From contig CM049314.1 in NCBI GenBank assembly GCA_026874595.1, forward strand, positions 57,832,300 through 57,896,299: 64,000 bases of DNA. The letters run 5' to 3'. The translations under genes and the position numbers were made by a program. The notes below the pieces were generated by a model. It ran no database searches. It was not told where the DNA came from and saw only the letters and a program-made list of their open reading frames with translations. This document shows positions 23,381 to 34,503 of this stretch, one piece after another. The DNA comes from Sipunculus nudus (lineage: Eukaryota; Annelida; Sipuncula; Golfingiida; Sipunculidae). Every line of letters starts with the position of its first letter. The first letter of the stretch is position 1.

Positions 23381-25030
23381 ATGAACCTGAAGAGCTACAT
23401 CAATTATCCATCATCAGTTCCTCTCCTGTATACAACATGGCCGGAACTGTTAGATGAACATGTCAAGAAAAACCCTAACAAGGTGGCGCTGAAGATTTAC
23501 ACACAAGATATGAATTTCGATTCGCTGACATACGCCGAACTCCAGCAGAAATCCCTGGAGGTTGCTACTGTTCTCCGACGCTTGGTGCCCGAACTGAAAT
23601 ATGGGGACATGGTAGGCATTATCGGTGCTAACACGTGCGAACTGCTGATAAACATACATGCAGTATTCGCTCTAGGCGCGGTGATTGTGTCTATTCCACA
23701 TTATGTTAAAACAGCTAAAGACCTACGTCCCTTCCTGCAAACAATACAGTGTAAAATATTGGTTTTCCAGCACGGTAGTTTGGATTCCTCCACATTGGGT
23801 CCAATAGAGGAGCAGGGTACCAGGCTAATTCGTTATGGAGATAATGGTGAGGAGGGCATCAATGGGATTAGATCCCTCCGCAAACTTCTGGAAGATGTGA
23901 CTTCATCATATGTGAATGATACTAAGAAGTTGAAAAATGAAATTTGCCCCGATTTGGCAGCCGCAGTATTTTTTACTTCGGGGAGTACTGGCGTGCCTAA
24001 AGCTGTCACTTACTCACATTTCCAGCTGATTAACAATGTCAATGTTTTCGGAAAACAACTGAAGCTTACGCAAAACGATATTTTCTTCATCGACAGGGCC
24101 ATTGTCCATATTGCGCCATTCCTATGCATACATTGGTTTCTGGTTCCAGGCCTGTGCTCTGTCTGTCTGGACACTCATCTCACAAAAACCGACATAAAGA
24201 CAATATCTAAAATCATTAAAAGAGAAAATTGCACCGTTTCTCTGGCGTTTGGTTATGTTCTCTTCGATATGCTAAACGCCGAAAAATTAACAAAGCAATA
24301 CCTTAGTTGCCTAAGGCTTCTCATCACATCGGGGCAGACGTTGAACGAAAGAATAGTATCAGAGTTACGACGGGTGCTACCAGACATTTTTCTGGTTAAT
24401 GGGTTTGGGTCGACAGAAATAGGATGGACCCTGATGAATCAGGAACGATTGGAGGAACAGGAAGACGGCTTCATAGGGCCGCCCCTGCCGTACTATGAAA
24501 TCAAAATTGTTGGAGATCATGGTGAGACATTACGACTTGGCGAAATTGGCGAGCTGTATATAAGAGGCCTTTTAATTGCGATGGGGTATATGCATGGAGA
24601 CAGCCTACAGGATCTGAAGTCACGGGAGGGGTGGTTTGCCACCGGTGATATGGCCGTGTTGAACGCTAGCGGTCATATAAGGATTGAAGGCAGATGCATC
24701 GAAATAATCAAACGTGCTGGGATTAAAATTTATCCAGCAGAAGTTGAAAATGTAATTTGTGAACATTCTGAAATCAGTGCTGTCCAAGTGTTTGGCGTCC
24801 CCGACGAGCGCCTAGGAGAAGAGATCTACGCATGTGTGATTCTGAAGCAGGGCAGCACGATGAAGGAAGCGGATTTGTTGGAATGGTTTGTTGAAAGATT
24901 CAAAGATTCCAAAATTGGAGATTACAGGGCCCCTAAGTATGTGGAACTATTTGAAGATTTTCCACGCCTTCCTTCTGGAAAGGTATTCCGAAAAGAACTT
25001 AAGGCAGAAATCCTTGGGCGTATGGGCTAG
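23381..25030 (+). CDS. Acyl-CoA synthetase family protein (AMP-binding), ACSF2-like
   Basis: An intact, intronless ORF of 549 residues. Members of this family activate a fatty or other carboxylic acid with ATP to an acyl-adenylate, then to acyl-CoA. Visible motifs: the phosphate-binding loop TSGSTGVPK (about 199-207), GFGSTEIGW (about 341), TGDMA (about 421), the hinge region GRCIEIIKRAGIKIYPAEVE (Lys-Asp of the usual motif replaced by Ile-Glu) and the catalytic lysine in LPSGKVFRKEL (about Lys534). The length fits the family without a clear mitochondrial presequence, so location is uncertain. A decayed paralogue lies at 42.78-43.86 kb. Substrate cannot be read from sequence. Lack of introns suggests either a retrocopy origin or a naturally intron-poor family. 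Confidence 0.9.
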   Translation: MNLKSYINYPSSVPLLYTTWPELLDEHVKKNPNKVALKIYTQDMNFDSLTYAELQQKSLEVATVLRRLVPELKYGDMVGIIGANTCELLINIHAVFALGAVIVSIPHYVKTAKDLRPFLQTIQCKILVFQHGSLDSSTLGPIEEQGTRLIRYGDNGEEGINGIRSLRKLLEDVTSSYVNDTKKLKNEICPDLAAAVFFTSGSTGVPKAVTYSHFQLINNVNVFGKQLKLTQNDIFFIDRAIVHIAPFLCIHWFLVPGLCSVCLDTHLTKTDIKTISKIIKRENCTVSLAFGYVLFDMLNAEKLTKQYLSCLRLLITSGQTLNERIVSELRRVLPDIFLVNGFGSTEIGWTLMNQERLEEQEDGFIGPPLPYYEIKIVGDHGETLRLGEIGELYIRGLLIAMGYMHGDSLQDLKSREGWFATGDMAVLNASGHIRIEGRCIEIIKRAGIKIYPAEVENVICEHSEISAVQVFGVPDERLGEEIYACVILKQGSTMKEADLLEWFVERFKDSKIGDYRAPKYVELFEDFPRLPSGKVFRKELKAEILGRMG

Positions 25031-25840
25031 AACAAGTTCATATTACTTGTATATCTGACATTTGTATTACAGCTAAGAAAGGATATATATTTAAAATGCT
25101 AATATGATATATAAAACATGAATATCACTGTAGATAACTGCGAAACGCGCCTCTAATTCAGCTGTGAATATCAGTTTTTGCTATTATTTGTCAAATATAT
25201 TATTAATATTATATATTATAATGGGCAAAGGAAGCATTACTTGTTCTTTCAAATTCTAAACCAAATTCTTATTCAGCGAACGTGTTAGCTTATGTGATGG
25301 TGTGTGGCGTTATCCCTCGTCGGAATCTTAATTTCGAGTAATATTCCGGTTGTCTCAAAGATTTAATGAAAGCGGTCTGCGGTTTATTCCGTAAAGAATG
25401 TAAAAATTGAACATAATGACCTATAATATCTTTAAAAATACCTTACCCAATATAAATATATTAAATTCTAACTTGATTGTAAACATTAAAATGTGACAAT
25501 ATACCGATACATATACGATAAAAGTAGAGATATATGATATATATATATATAAATATATGCATTTTATGAGGATAAATATCAATAAAATTTATGCTGAATG
25601 ATAATGGTTTTCAGATTAGAGCGTTATTGCTGTTTATCAAGTTCAAGAAAGATTAATGATATACCCAATCAAGTGTCCGTGTGTGCGAAAAATGCAAAGT
25701 GTCACCAGAAATAATATCACTTTATAATCTCGTCAGGTTTGATTATGTGTGGACAACAAATTGCCGGGCTCCGCTTGTCATTTTGTCGAACTAATTCGAT
25801 GGTTATAACCGTTGTGCGTATCTAGGCGCAATGCATTTTT
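25031..25840. other. 3' flank of the acyl-CoA synthetase gene
   Basis: AT-rich non-coding sequence with a short (TA)n at about 25,536-25,558. No gene is seen on either strand. Confidence 0.5.
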
Positions 25841-27110
25841 AGCTCAGCTGACCATAGATCATATTAGCTTTAAGGATCACCCTTCGTCCTTCGTACGTAA
25901 TGCCGTCTCTCCGGTCGTCCGTACATAAACAAAGCACATATTGTAACCGTCTGACCTAGAAACTTCTTACTTGATATCAAAGTAAGCCCTTGGTAAATCT
26001 CCTTGCAAACTAAATCTAGGTCCCTATGACCTATATTTTACGAGTAAAACGCGTTTTTCTGTGTTTTCCGCAGTTAAAAAATCAGATTTTTTAGTGTTCT
26101 TGGCTGCAAAACAAAAATTTTTCACTCAATCCTTAAACTAAATCATAATGGATCAACTGCACATATTAAGTTGTAACCATGCAAAAATTAAGAACATAGT
26201 CCTAGCCAGTTCTTCAGAACTGCTGTGGACACCTTGCAAACATTTCAACATTTTCAGCTTTTGATGTATGAAATTCATACTTAAGAAAAAATATCTCAGT
26301 AATGATTGTATGAATCTTTCTGAGACTCGGGAAAGTCCTTTCTACTCTGAAAGGTGATGTAGACTAGCTGTAGAATATTGGTGGCATGATCTACATTTTC
26401 TTTATTTTTGCCCATTTCTTTATTGTATTAATTGTACACAGAAATAATGCAAGCCAGTTAAGCGGTTAATAAGGCACAAATCGTTACCGACATAAACCTG
26501 TTCACCTAATATTTGGGTAGGTCCTTTGTAAGGCTCCTGTTATCCTGTATAAGGCTATTTATGTGTTTTAAGTACTTTTAGTTTTTAGTAAAATCAGTCT
26601 CATGTTAGTGTTGTGGGCTACATAACAAAACACTTACACTGAGCGATATACCTAAAACATTGTGCATCATCTGCCCATATAACATTGTTACCATGCACAA
26701 CATTAAGAAAATCCGCCCAGCCGGTTCACCAGAGGTGTTTCAGACACAGTTTCAAAATGTTTACATTTTCAGCTGTTTATGTATGAAGTTAATACTCATC
26801 GGTAACATCTCAGTAAAACTTTAAAAGACTGGCTGCGCCATCTTCATTTTCTATATTTTTACACAATTTTTAATGTAATTTTATTTAGAAATTACCGACG
26901 GCCAGATGTTAACGGAGCACAGCTTGTAACCGCTTGACCTATAAACATCTTACTTCAATTAGCTCCTTAGTAAATCTCGGAGCATACCAAAACTTAGGCC
27001 ATTGTGACTTAAATTTTGCAAGTTACACCAGTTTTTGTGTGATTTTCACACACAATAATTTACACACTGTTCAAGTCAGCTGAGCGTCAATACCAGTGGG
27101 TCACTTGTTG
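25841..27110. mobile_element. Non-autonomous dispersed element with inverted ends and internal tandem units
   Basis: It starts AGCTCAGCTGAC and reaches GTCAGCTGAGCG at 27,075-27,086, an inverted match of 11 of 12. A tail follows (CAATACCAGTGGGTCACTTG). Inside are three diverged units, near 25,930, 26,450 and 26,890. Each holds the GTAACCG...GACCTA...CTTACTT...GTAAATCTC theme, and the first two also share the ACATTTTCAGCT...ATGTATGAA theme. No protein is encoded. A related 5' end lies at about 30,111 and a related 3' end at about 50,101. The class is not identified. Confidence 0.6.
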
Positions 27111-28154
27111 TCTGGTTTGTTGAATATCTTCTGCTATTAAATTCTGTGTTTTTGTTTGAGAAAAGAGAGATTCATGTACATTTATATTTGATTAATGTAA
27201 GAAATAAAAGTTGAAGGGCTCCATAAAATTTTGTTTTATTTTACCTTCCTATGTAATATCATACAAAGTTCAAGTGTAAAGAAATCTTTTTTTAGAATAT
27301 TCCTCCTCGTCAATGACAAACTTACGGCCTTGTAATCCGACATAAATATGAGGGTTTTTCACATAAAGGGTCCGGTTCTCGTCCAGTGGAGTTGCTTATT
27401 GCGGTCAATCCGAGTAGGTAGACCGGTCAAATTTATTTGACCCGATTCATTTATTGAAATATCATTGAAATAAATTTAAATCGTAGATTTATTTTGCTTT
27501 TATTGTACATAATTGATCTTTACATATATTTGTTCGAATATTTATTAAAAACCGAATATCATTTACATAGCGAACCGAGTAATAAGTGGATTATTATAAT
27601 CTATTCGTAATTCGGAAGATCTGGGTTTGAATTTTTAGTGAAAAATCAAAATTACAATCTTTGTAAAGAATGTGACACAACAGTGGAGTATTTTGTGATA
27701 CTGAGCGAGGCGTTATGGTTTTGATATTAACCAAATGGTGCATGGTGCGCAGGGGCGTCAATACAGCGGTGGGGATAAGTGGTCTGGTATTTTGTGTTAG
27801 CGGTCCTGGAACGGTCCAACCCAAAATTATGGACTGGACGTGTCCAAGCGGTTTAGTCTGCACCACTTCTTCCTTGTGTACGGAATGTCATCTCGTAAAC
27901 AAGAAAACTTTGCACAATGTGTGTGTATGTGTAAGAACAGTGTTTGTTATAATACAAGGATTCAGACCTAGAACCTTTACCTTTCAATTAGGACTTTTAT
28001 TTAATTACACATGGAATTAATGTTAACAAATATATATGTTATGTTCGACAATATGTTTCATTCCTTGTCTCAGCTTAACATGATGAATGAAAATGAACTA
28101 TTGTATAATATAGTGGTTATGAAAGGTGATTTCCCGAGAAAGGGGAGATACCGT
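27111..28154. other. No supported gene
   Basis: AT-rich sequence. Two AATAAA-like signals lie near 27,200. The ORFs at 27,715-28,020 and on the opposite strand show no recognisable protein features. Confidence 0.45.
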
Positions 28155-28420
28155 ATAGCTTGGGATACAGGGCCAATGCCATTATATTTACAAACGAGAA
28201 CGCACTGCTGGGCACGTCCCACGAGGCGGACTTCCTGCACATTAACCTCATTACAACATATAATGTGACAATTAAACATGATAGTAAAAAAACAAACACA
28301 GACAGAAATCGTAGAAAAAAATCCTTTACCTTGAAAGTCGCATTGCTCTGGATTTTTTATTAACTTATATAGTGTTAGATTTTGACCTGATTGCCCAGTC
28401 ATGACTGCAAGTGTTCCGAC
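28155..28420. repeat. Dispersed repeat, copy 1 (partner at 36,816)
   Basis: The block from TAGCTTGGGATACAGG through ATTTACAAACGAGAACGCAC and TTTACCTTGAAAGTC to GATTGCCCAGT...TGTTCCGA matches 36,816-37,058 in the same orientation with scattered differences. Open frames in it are not conserved between copies, so it is treated as a non-coding repeat. Confidence 0.75.
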
Positions 28421-28633
28421 TAAGCAAGCATTTAAGTGTGTTACTGTAATATGCCAGTGATAAAAATGTGGCTCATATCGAGTCATGCTACACTCACCCA
28501 ACGAGTCATGAACACTGTTTTTTTTTATTTTTATTTTTTTAGGGGGGGGGGGAGGTCATTATAATAATCACCAAACGACCCCTCTGCTAAACGGTGTTTT
28601 GTGCAACCTTGGCCTTCCTGTACTTTTCCGTTG

Positions 28634-28719
28634 CAGGGGCGGATCCAGGATTTTTCCATCTGTGGGGGTGGCGTCATATATATATTTATAGATATATATA
28701 CCCCAAGAATAATATATGT

Positions 28720-28720
<1 letters not shown>
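28634..28720. mobile_element. Truncated hAT-type terminus
   Basis: CAGGGGCGGATCCAGG followed by GATTTTTCC and a GGGGGTGGCG stretch resembles ends common to hAT-type MITEs. The element runs into a (TA)n tract at about 28,720 and no matching opposite end is seen, so it appears truncated. Confidence 0.4.

Positions 28721-28768
<48 letters not shown>
28720..28768. repeat. (TA)n microsatellite
   Basis: Pure TA tract immediately left of the foldback structure. Confidence 0.9.
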
Positions 28769-28769
<1 letters not shown>

Positions 28770-28826
28770 CTCTGGAGAAAAACAACACTTAATTCACAAC
28801 AGTCTGTTTCACGGGGTGCGACCCGA

Positions 28827-29789
28827 TCATCAGGTGAATGTGGTTAGAATGAAGCTAACGGCGTGGTTTGAGAAGCCGAGACTTTACGAGATTACGAGAT
28901 TATGCTTTGTGCGATTCGGGTCCGGGGGGGGGCATGTGAAAGACTGACACTGATCCTATTGTCCTCGGGTGCACAATAGGATTGGTCGGGGTACACGTGC
29001 GAAACACGAAAAAAACAGGGCAGGGCAAAGAGGTTATTTAAGTTGCAAATTTTATATATAATACAAAGATAATTACCAGGAAGCTCAATTAGCATATTGA
29101 TTTCTAATAGGGTCTTGGAAGCAGTGAACATATCAGTAGTATACATATGATAAAAATGTGATACGATAAAAATACACATATACTATGGAAATACACAATA
29201 TACAAGGCAAATATACAAGGCAAATATACAAATATAAAATATAAAAGGCAAATATACTATACTATACTCATACCAAATGCAATCCACTCGGTAAACTCAC
29301 CATGATGTAGTGGTAACGCCATGTCCCTCATCACTGCAGAGCAGTGAGAGAACAACTGCCTGAACAGGTAAGTCTGCCCAGCGGATCCTCGTTGGGGGGG
29401 GGGGGGGGGTTGGGTTTAAGGGGGCACGCTGAAAATTGGTACGAATGCTAGGTTTTAAAATATTTTATACTACTGATATGTTCACTGCTTCCAAGACCCT
29501 ATTAGAAATCAGCTCAATATGCTAATTGAGCTTTCTGGTAATTATCTTTGTATTATATATAAAATTCGCAACTTAAATAACCTCTTTGCCCTGCCCTGTT
29601 TTGTTCAAGTTTCGCACGTGTACCCCAACCAATCCTATTGTGCACCCGAGGACAATAGGATCAGTATCAGTCTTTCACATGCCCCCCCCCCCGGGCCCGA
29701 ATCGCACAAAGCATAATCTCGTAATCTCGTAAAGTCTCGGCTTCTCAAACCACGCGGTTAGCTTCATTCTAACCACATTCACCTGATGA
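28827..29789. repeat. Long inverted repeat (foldback): arms about 320 bp, spacer about 320 bp
   Basis: The left arm (28,827-29,143) and right arm (29,466-29,789) are near-perfect reverse complements. Each contains CACCTGATGA, the oppositely oriented poly-G/poly-C run, GACAATAGGAT, GCCCTGCCCTGTTTT and CCAAGACCCTATTAGAAATC. The spacer is AT-rich with short ACAAGGCAAATAT repeats. Each side is flanked further out by a (TA)n tract. No protein of note is encoded; it could be a foldback transposon or a head-to-head insertion of one element. Confidence 0.9.
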
Positions 29790-29851
29790 ATATACCGCTC
29801 TGGCCTAGTCTGTAGGCCATAGAGCACTTTTCATCGGAGGGTAACACTACC

Positions 29852-29856
<5 letters not shown>

Positions 29857-29893
<37 letters not shown>
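29857..29893. repeat. (TA)n microsatellite
   Basis: TA tract to the right of the foldback structure, mirroring the one on its left. Confidence 0.9.
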
Positions 29894-29896
<3 letters not shown>

Positions 29897-30110
29897 TATT
29901 TATATTTATTTATCAAACGTGAACGGCGAAATTCATGGAAGGGAAATCATTTAGCTATAGAAATGATATCTGGATCCATCATGGGTATATCCAAATTAAT
30001 TATTCTTCAGAGACAAATAGATATCAGCATGGCAAAGACACACGCTTATAGCCCGGTGTTTTTCTGTTTATATTTCAGCTTTAGTTTTCTAATTGATTTT
30101 GTGGTCTTAA

Positions 30111-30190
30111 CGCTTAGCTGACTAAAGGTCATATGAGCTATAGGGATCACTCTTTGTCCGTCGTCCGTAGGGCCACCCGGCACTCCGGCC
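30111..30190. repeat. 5' fragment of the dispersed element seen at 25.84 kb
   Basis: TTAGCTGACTAAAGGTCATATGAGCT, then GGGATCACTCTTTGTCCGTCGTCCGTA, parallels 25,840-25,925 (GACCATAGATCATATTAGCT, GGATCACCCTTCGTCCTTCG). Similarity fades after about 80 bases. Confidence 0.5.
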
Positions 30191-30474
30191 GAGTGAGACC
30201 TGGAATCTTCTCACTTGACATCCGACACTCTCGACATCGACATACGTTTGATCGAATTGAGGAACATACTGAGTGAATAGCATCTGTCCTATAATTTGTG
30301 TTATCCATTTAATATCATACATGGAAAAAAGGCTTTCGATAAAGGAGCGATAACAAAAACCAAGCAAGATAAATTCTAACCTCTGTTATTATACCGGTGT
30401 TCCTGAGCGAATCCTTAGAGACACTTGCCCGTATAACACGCCGGCGTAATAAGGAACTACACTTTTGTACTTAC

Positions 30475-30631
30475 GTTTTTGCCTGGAACCTGGACGCTGA
30501 TGCGCACCTTGCGATATCATGGCACAGATTTTGGGTCCACGAATGAGGAGAAACACACAATTTGCAGTTGTGCACAGCACCCTGCATTCTAACCTGATCT
30601 GTCCGATATCACTAGCGTAAGTGATGGCACC
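30475..30631 (-). CDS. Candidate exon of a Cys-rich (PAN/apple-like?) protein
   Basis: On the minus strand an open 157-base segment is bounded by an acceptor (CCATATACAG) and a strong donor (AAAAAC|GTAAGT). It encodes about 52 residues including RLECRVLCTTANCVFLLIRG and KICAMIS, whose Cys spacing resembles a PAN/apple domain. Only one of the three frames is open. No partner exons could be linked, so it may be an isolated or decayed exon. Confidence 0.3.
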
Positions 30632-30699
30632 CTGTATATGGTGCATTACAATACCTAGAACAGAATAACTGATTTGATGTTTACTCACAAGTAACATAA

Positions 30700-32640
30700 A
30701 TTTACATAAACAATTGAAACAAAATTATCACGGCATAGTCACCAATGATGGAATTTACTTGGCACCCTATTCTACTTACATTTTTTTTTCTGGCTGGCAG
30801 ATCAAGGATTTTTTAGGTACCACAATACCTCTGACGCAGCTTTAGAAGTAAACAGCTGAACCTTCCCTGTAAACATTGCATGTCAGTTTTTTTTGTATTA
30901 GAATGGTGACTGATCATCTTATTCAGTGCATGACTACTTGTCCGCTTGAACACTTATTCGTTCGTATGCAAATACAATTATGCCCGAGATAACGCTAACT
31001 GGTTTTGTATAGAGAATTTGACACATTCAGTTTCAGCGAGGTGGTGATAATGCCACCCCTGTCCACTCACCTCGGAGCGTAAATACATATATATATATAC
31101 ATATATAAACTAATGTTATGGCCTCCTTTGCATGACCTAATAACCATATTCCGATATACTTGCACTCTCCTTTAACATATATCTGGCCTGATTATCACCC
31201 CTCCAATAAAACCCAAACAAACATTTGAAACCACAGGTCACAGATAAAACAAATATTGGCAAAGTAGTCCATTTTGTTTGAAACAATGCTGAACACCTAT
31301 AAAACCAAACAATTTTTTTTAAATCCAAAAAGAGCTGACCAAACTATTCAAGACTCTTTTCTCCCTCCCAAATACGGCTGAAATTCCACGGACGTGTCCC
31401 AACGCAAGCCGTGTGTATAATGAGTTCTACTGGTAATTTAACTGAAAAAAAACAAGACAGAATTTATTTTTTCAATACAAATATGATGAATGGAAAGCGA
31501 ATGGACAGAAAGGACGAAAAAATATATCATTTCATTGTCTATGTAATAATTGGTCTTGATAGCACTGAACCGCAATACCTCTTGCGCTACGTCTGGGAAA
31601 TGCACGTTTTGGACCTGACGTAATGAAAAAGACATCAAGTGTGTCCTAAGAATGCGTTTTCAATCTTGATGAATTCGGGATAATTTAGCGAAAGGGCTAT
31701 GGCAGTGCCATTAATGAGAAACTAGAGCAATTGTGTGTATGCAGAAGGTAAACTCGGCCCATGGCCATCCCATTCCCCAACGGGAAACTCTTACAGCACA
31801 AGAACTGGTAATATGCTCGTTACATTGAAGAAAAATGGACAAGAATTGGTTACCCTCATTTCAATTTATCCAGGTCTCCTGGATGCATTTTTTCCTCAAA
31901 CATACGGTGAAGAGTACCTCCAATGGATAATACTGTTATTTGTACAATTCAGCTGAGATAAATATGTTCAACCTAACTCTCAGGGTTATTGCATTAGGTT
32001 GAATGCATTTCAGACTTCCCATTAAAACATGACTCAAGGAATCTTTTTATAAATACCGACTGGCCCTTTGAATCATGATACCTGTCACAGTTGAAGAACT
32101 GCTCCAAAGGTCAGATCAAAATATTAGCTAAGCGGAAGTATTTCAAATAAAAATTAAAAAAAATCATGTTGTACTTGTACTGTGATTGAACATATACCTA
32201 AAAACTGGCTGGTGCAAAACACTTCCTCTCTTCTCTTCAGTACCAGCTTTTTCTTGAGAAAGCGTTACGTTCAACTGCCGCCATGAAGGTACCCGAGCGC
32301 TATTATGAACATAGAACTGGTTCTATGTCTACGGCAGTCTTGCTTACCGTTAATAAGGGGAATTTATTTACTGAAGTGATATATTTAGGCACATTTGTGA
32401 TGAAAAGGCCTTTGCTATCAATTATCACAGCATGTAAGTTTACAGAGACACAGCTAGTGTCCAGATGGGTGTTCTTAGCTAAGCACCATTTCACCTGTGG
32501 ACCCCTTGGTTTTAAGTGACTTGAATTATTGTTGGTCAGCTTTTATGAACATTCTGAACAGTTTGGTTCTCTTCAAGCGGATGCATTAGTGTTTAAAAAG
32601 CTGTACTACAGAGACCTATTTTGCTGCTACAAAAACCTGT
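30700..32640. other. No supported gene
   Basis: AT-rich sequence with a short TA stretch at about 31,085. A donor-like CTCCGAG|GTGAGT on the minus strand at about 31,070 has no credible exon body behind it. The 5' limit of the LTR copy at 32,665 is uncertain, so the last part may belong to the retroelement. Confidence 0.45.
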
Positions 32641-32664
32641 CGATTTGGTCTGCTCATCTACCAA

Positions 32665-33269
32665 TGACTCAACTACCAGTGCTATACCAGAGAGGATCAG
32701 GGACACTTGAGTAGTATCTGGAGTTCCTGTTGGACCCTACCATATCACTCAGTCTATATGGTGAGCCCTCTATTATATGCAATACTATCCATGGGAAAAT
32801 TCTCCAGAACCATCTATTATGTCGCCCTATTAATGTTAGTCTTTTATGGTCCTTTCATATTAAATACAGTAAATATCCATAGATAGGACGCTGTTGTAAT
32901 TTACGTTGCGTCTATAACAAACAGAATAAAGTTGGATGTTATTCAGTTTTGTCAATGTCAAAACTAGTAACTTAAAACATCGAATATTTAATTGGGTTTT
33001 CTTTCATTCTTTCCAGTGTGGTATTCCTGGAATATTCCACCCACATTGTGGTCTTCCGTCAGTTGAGGTCACCTGTTTAGAGGGGAGGACACCCATAGCC
33101 AATTTCACTATTAAGCTGTAAATACAGTTAATAAAGTTCTTTTTTTTGTTATCCCGTCTTCATCTGGTTTGTATGAAACTGTGATACTGTGCTGTAACAT
33201 ATAATTAAGGCATGAAATAAGCTGGGGCAAGGAACTTTGGGTTGTGTGAATAACCTGGAGTTGAATCCT
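32665..33269 (+). repeat. Left LTR of the retroelement
   Basis: It matches 36,025-36,629 closely from CTCAACTACCAGTGCTATAC to CCTGGAGTTGAATCCT. It contains ACAGAATAAAG and AATAAAGTTC polyadenylation-like signals. Exact termini are uncertain: the start has TG, and the CA end may be TTGACA just before the primer-binding site. Confidence 0.75.
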
Positions 33270-33727
33270 TGACATTGGTGCCGTGACCAGGATTTTCTCT
33301 TTCTTTTCTTTTGGTAAAGAGACTATTAGAAAATAGATTAAAAGATAAAAGCACAGTTTCATACAACCCATAATCTTTGGTTTATCCACTCTCTGTGATA
33401 AATTTTTGAACCCCCTTGTTCGGTATTCCTTACATAGGTAGGATTGTTGATCCGTTGCGGGAAGAAGGGCCAGCTCCTCAGGGCTAAGTGAGTAATTTTA
33501 AGCTACGGCTGGGCTTTGGTTGATGTACGCTACGGCGGTTAATTGAACCTTTTAGATATGCCCTGTAGTAGACTTACATGTGTATTCACATGTGGATCTT
33601 GTCACTCTCTTAGGTACTACAGCAGATTTTTTTTGCTAGTCATTAGCTGATGCTACGGCATAGTTTTGAGCTGAGCAAAGTTGTAGTATAGTCTTGTGAA
33701 TTCATTAGTTGTGGATTCTCATCTCAG

Positions 33728-34498
33728 ATGGTTGGTCTGAGGGGTTTTATCGTCTTGTGGTTGGTTGCATATTATGGCTGCTTAGGCAGACATTGGAAAG
33801 CCAACATTGATGAACTTAAGGAACTTATAACTTTAGGGGAGAAGCGAGGTTTTAAGGGGGCTGATCTCCAAAGTTTTGTAGACAAAGAAGTTCATCGCAT
33901 AGAGGAAAAACGGGAGGGGGAGAGATCCCGTGAAGAAAGAGCTCTTCAACGTGAGCTTGAACGCGAAAAACTAGAGCGTGTTCATGAAATAGAAGTCTTG
34001 AGATTAAAGACTCAGTTAGCTGAGAAATCTCCTGGTACTCAGGGGGCAGCCTTTTTTAAGCATTGTATTTCTTCTCTAAAAATACCCTCTTTTGATGAAC
34101 ACGCAGATCAGCTAGACGCTTATTTGGAGCGATTTGAGCGATTTGCGCTAGGCTAACAATGGGACAGAACAGACTTGGCTGTGCATCTCAGTGCGATATT
34201 GAAAGGTAAGGCACTCAATGTTTATCCCAGTCTTTCTTCTGCTGAGGCCTTAGACTATGACAAACTTAAGTTAGCACTGCTCAGAGAATTTCAAATGACT
34301 GATGAAGGCTACAGAATTAAGTTCCGTACGTCCCACCCGGGAAAAAAAGAATCCCTAAGTCAGTTTGTTGCACGGATAGGTGGTTACTTGCACAATTGGA
34401 TAAAAATGGTAGGTATTGATCAAACGTATGAGAGCTTGATTGATCTTTTGTTACGAGAGCAGTTTCTGACTTCACGCTCAAAAGAACTGTCAAGGTAA
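33728..34498 (+). pseudogene. Retroelement gag with SCAN-like capsid segment
   Basis: One frame with an in-frame TAA at 34,154. The N-terminal part is charged and coiled-coil-like (EKREGERSREERALQRELER). It is followed by a capsid region (DQLDAYLERFERFAL, LAVHLSAILKGKALNVY) and a C-terminal block with LSQFVARIGGYLHNWIKM and LLREQFLTSRSKEL, whose pattern resembles the vertebrate SCAN domain. The frame ends at an internal deletion, so nucleocapsid zinc knuckles are missing. Confidence 0.75.
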
Positions 34499-34503
34499 GT
34501 AGG

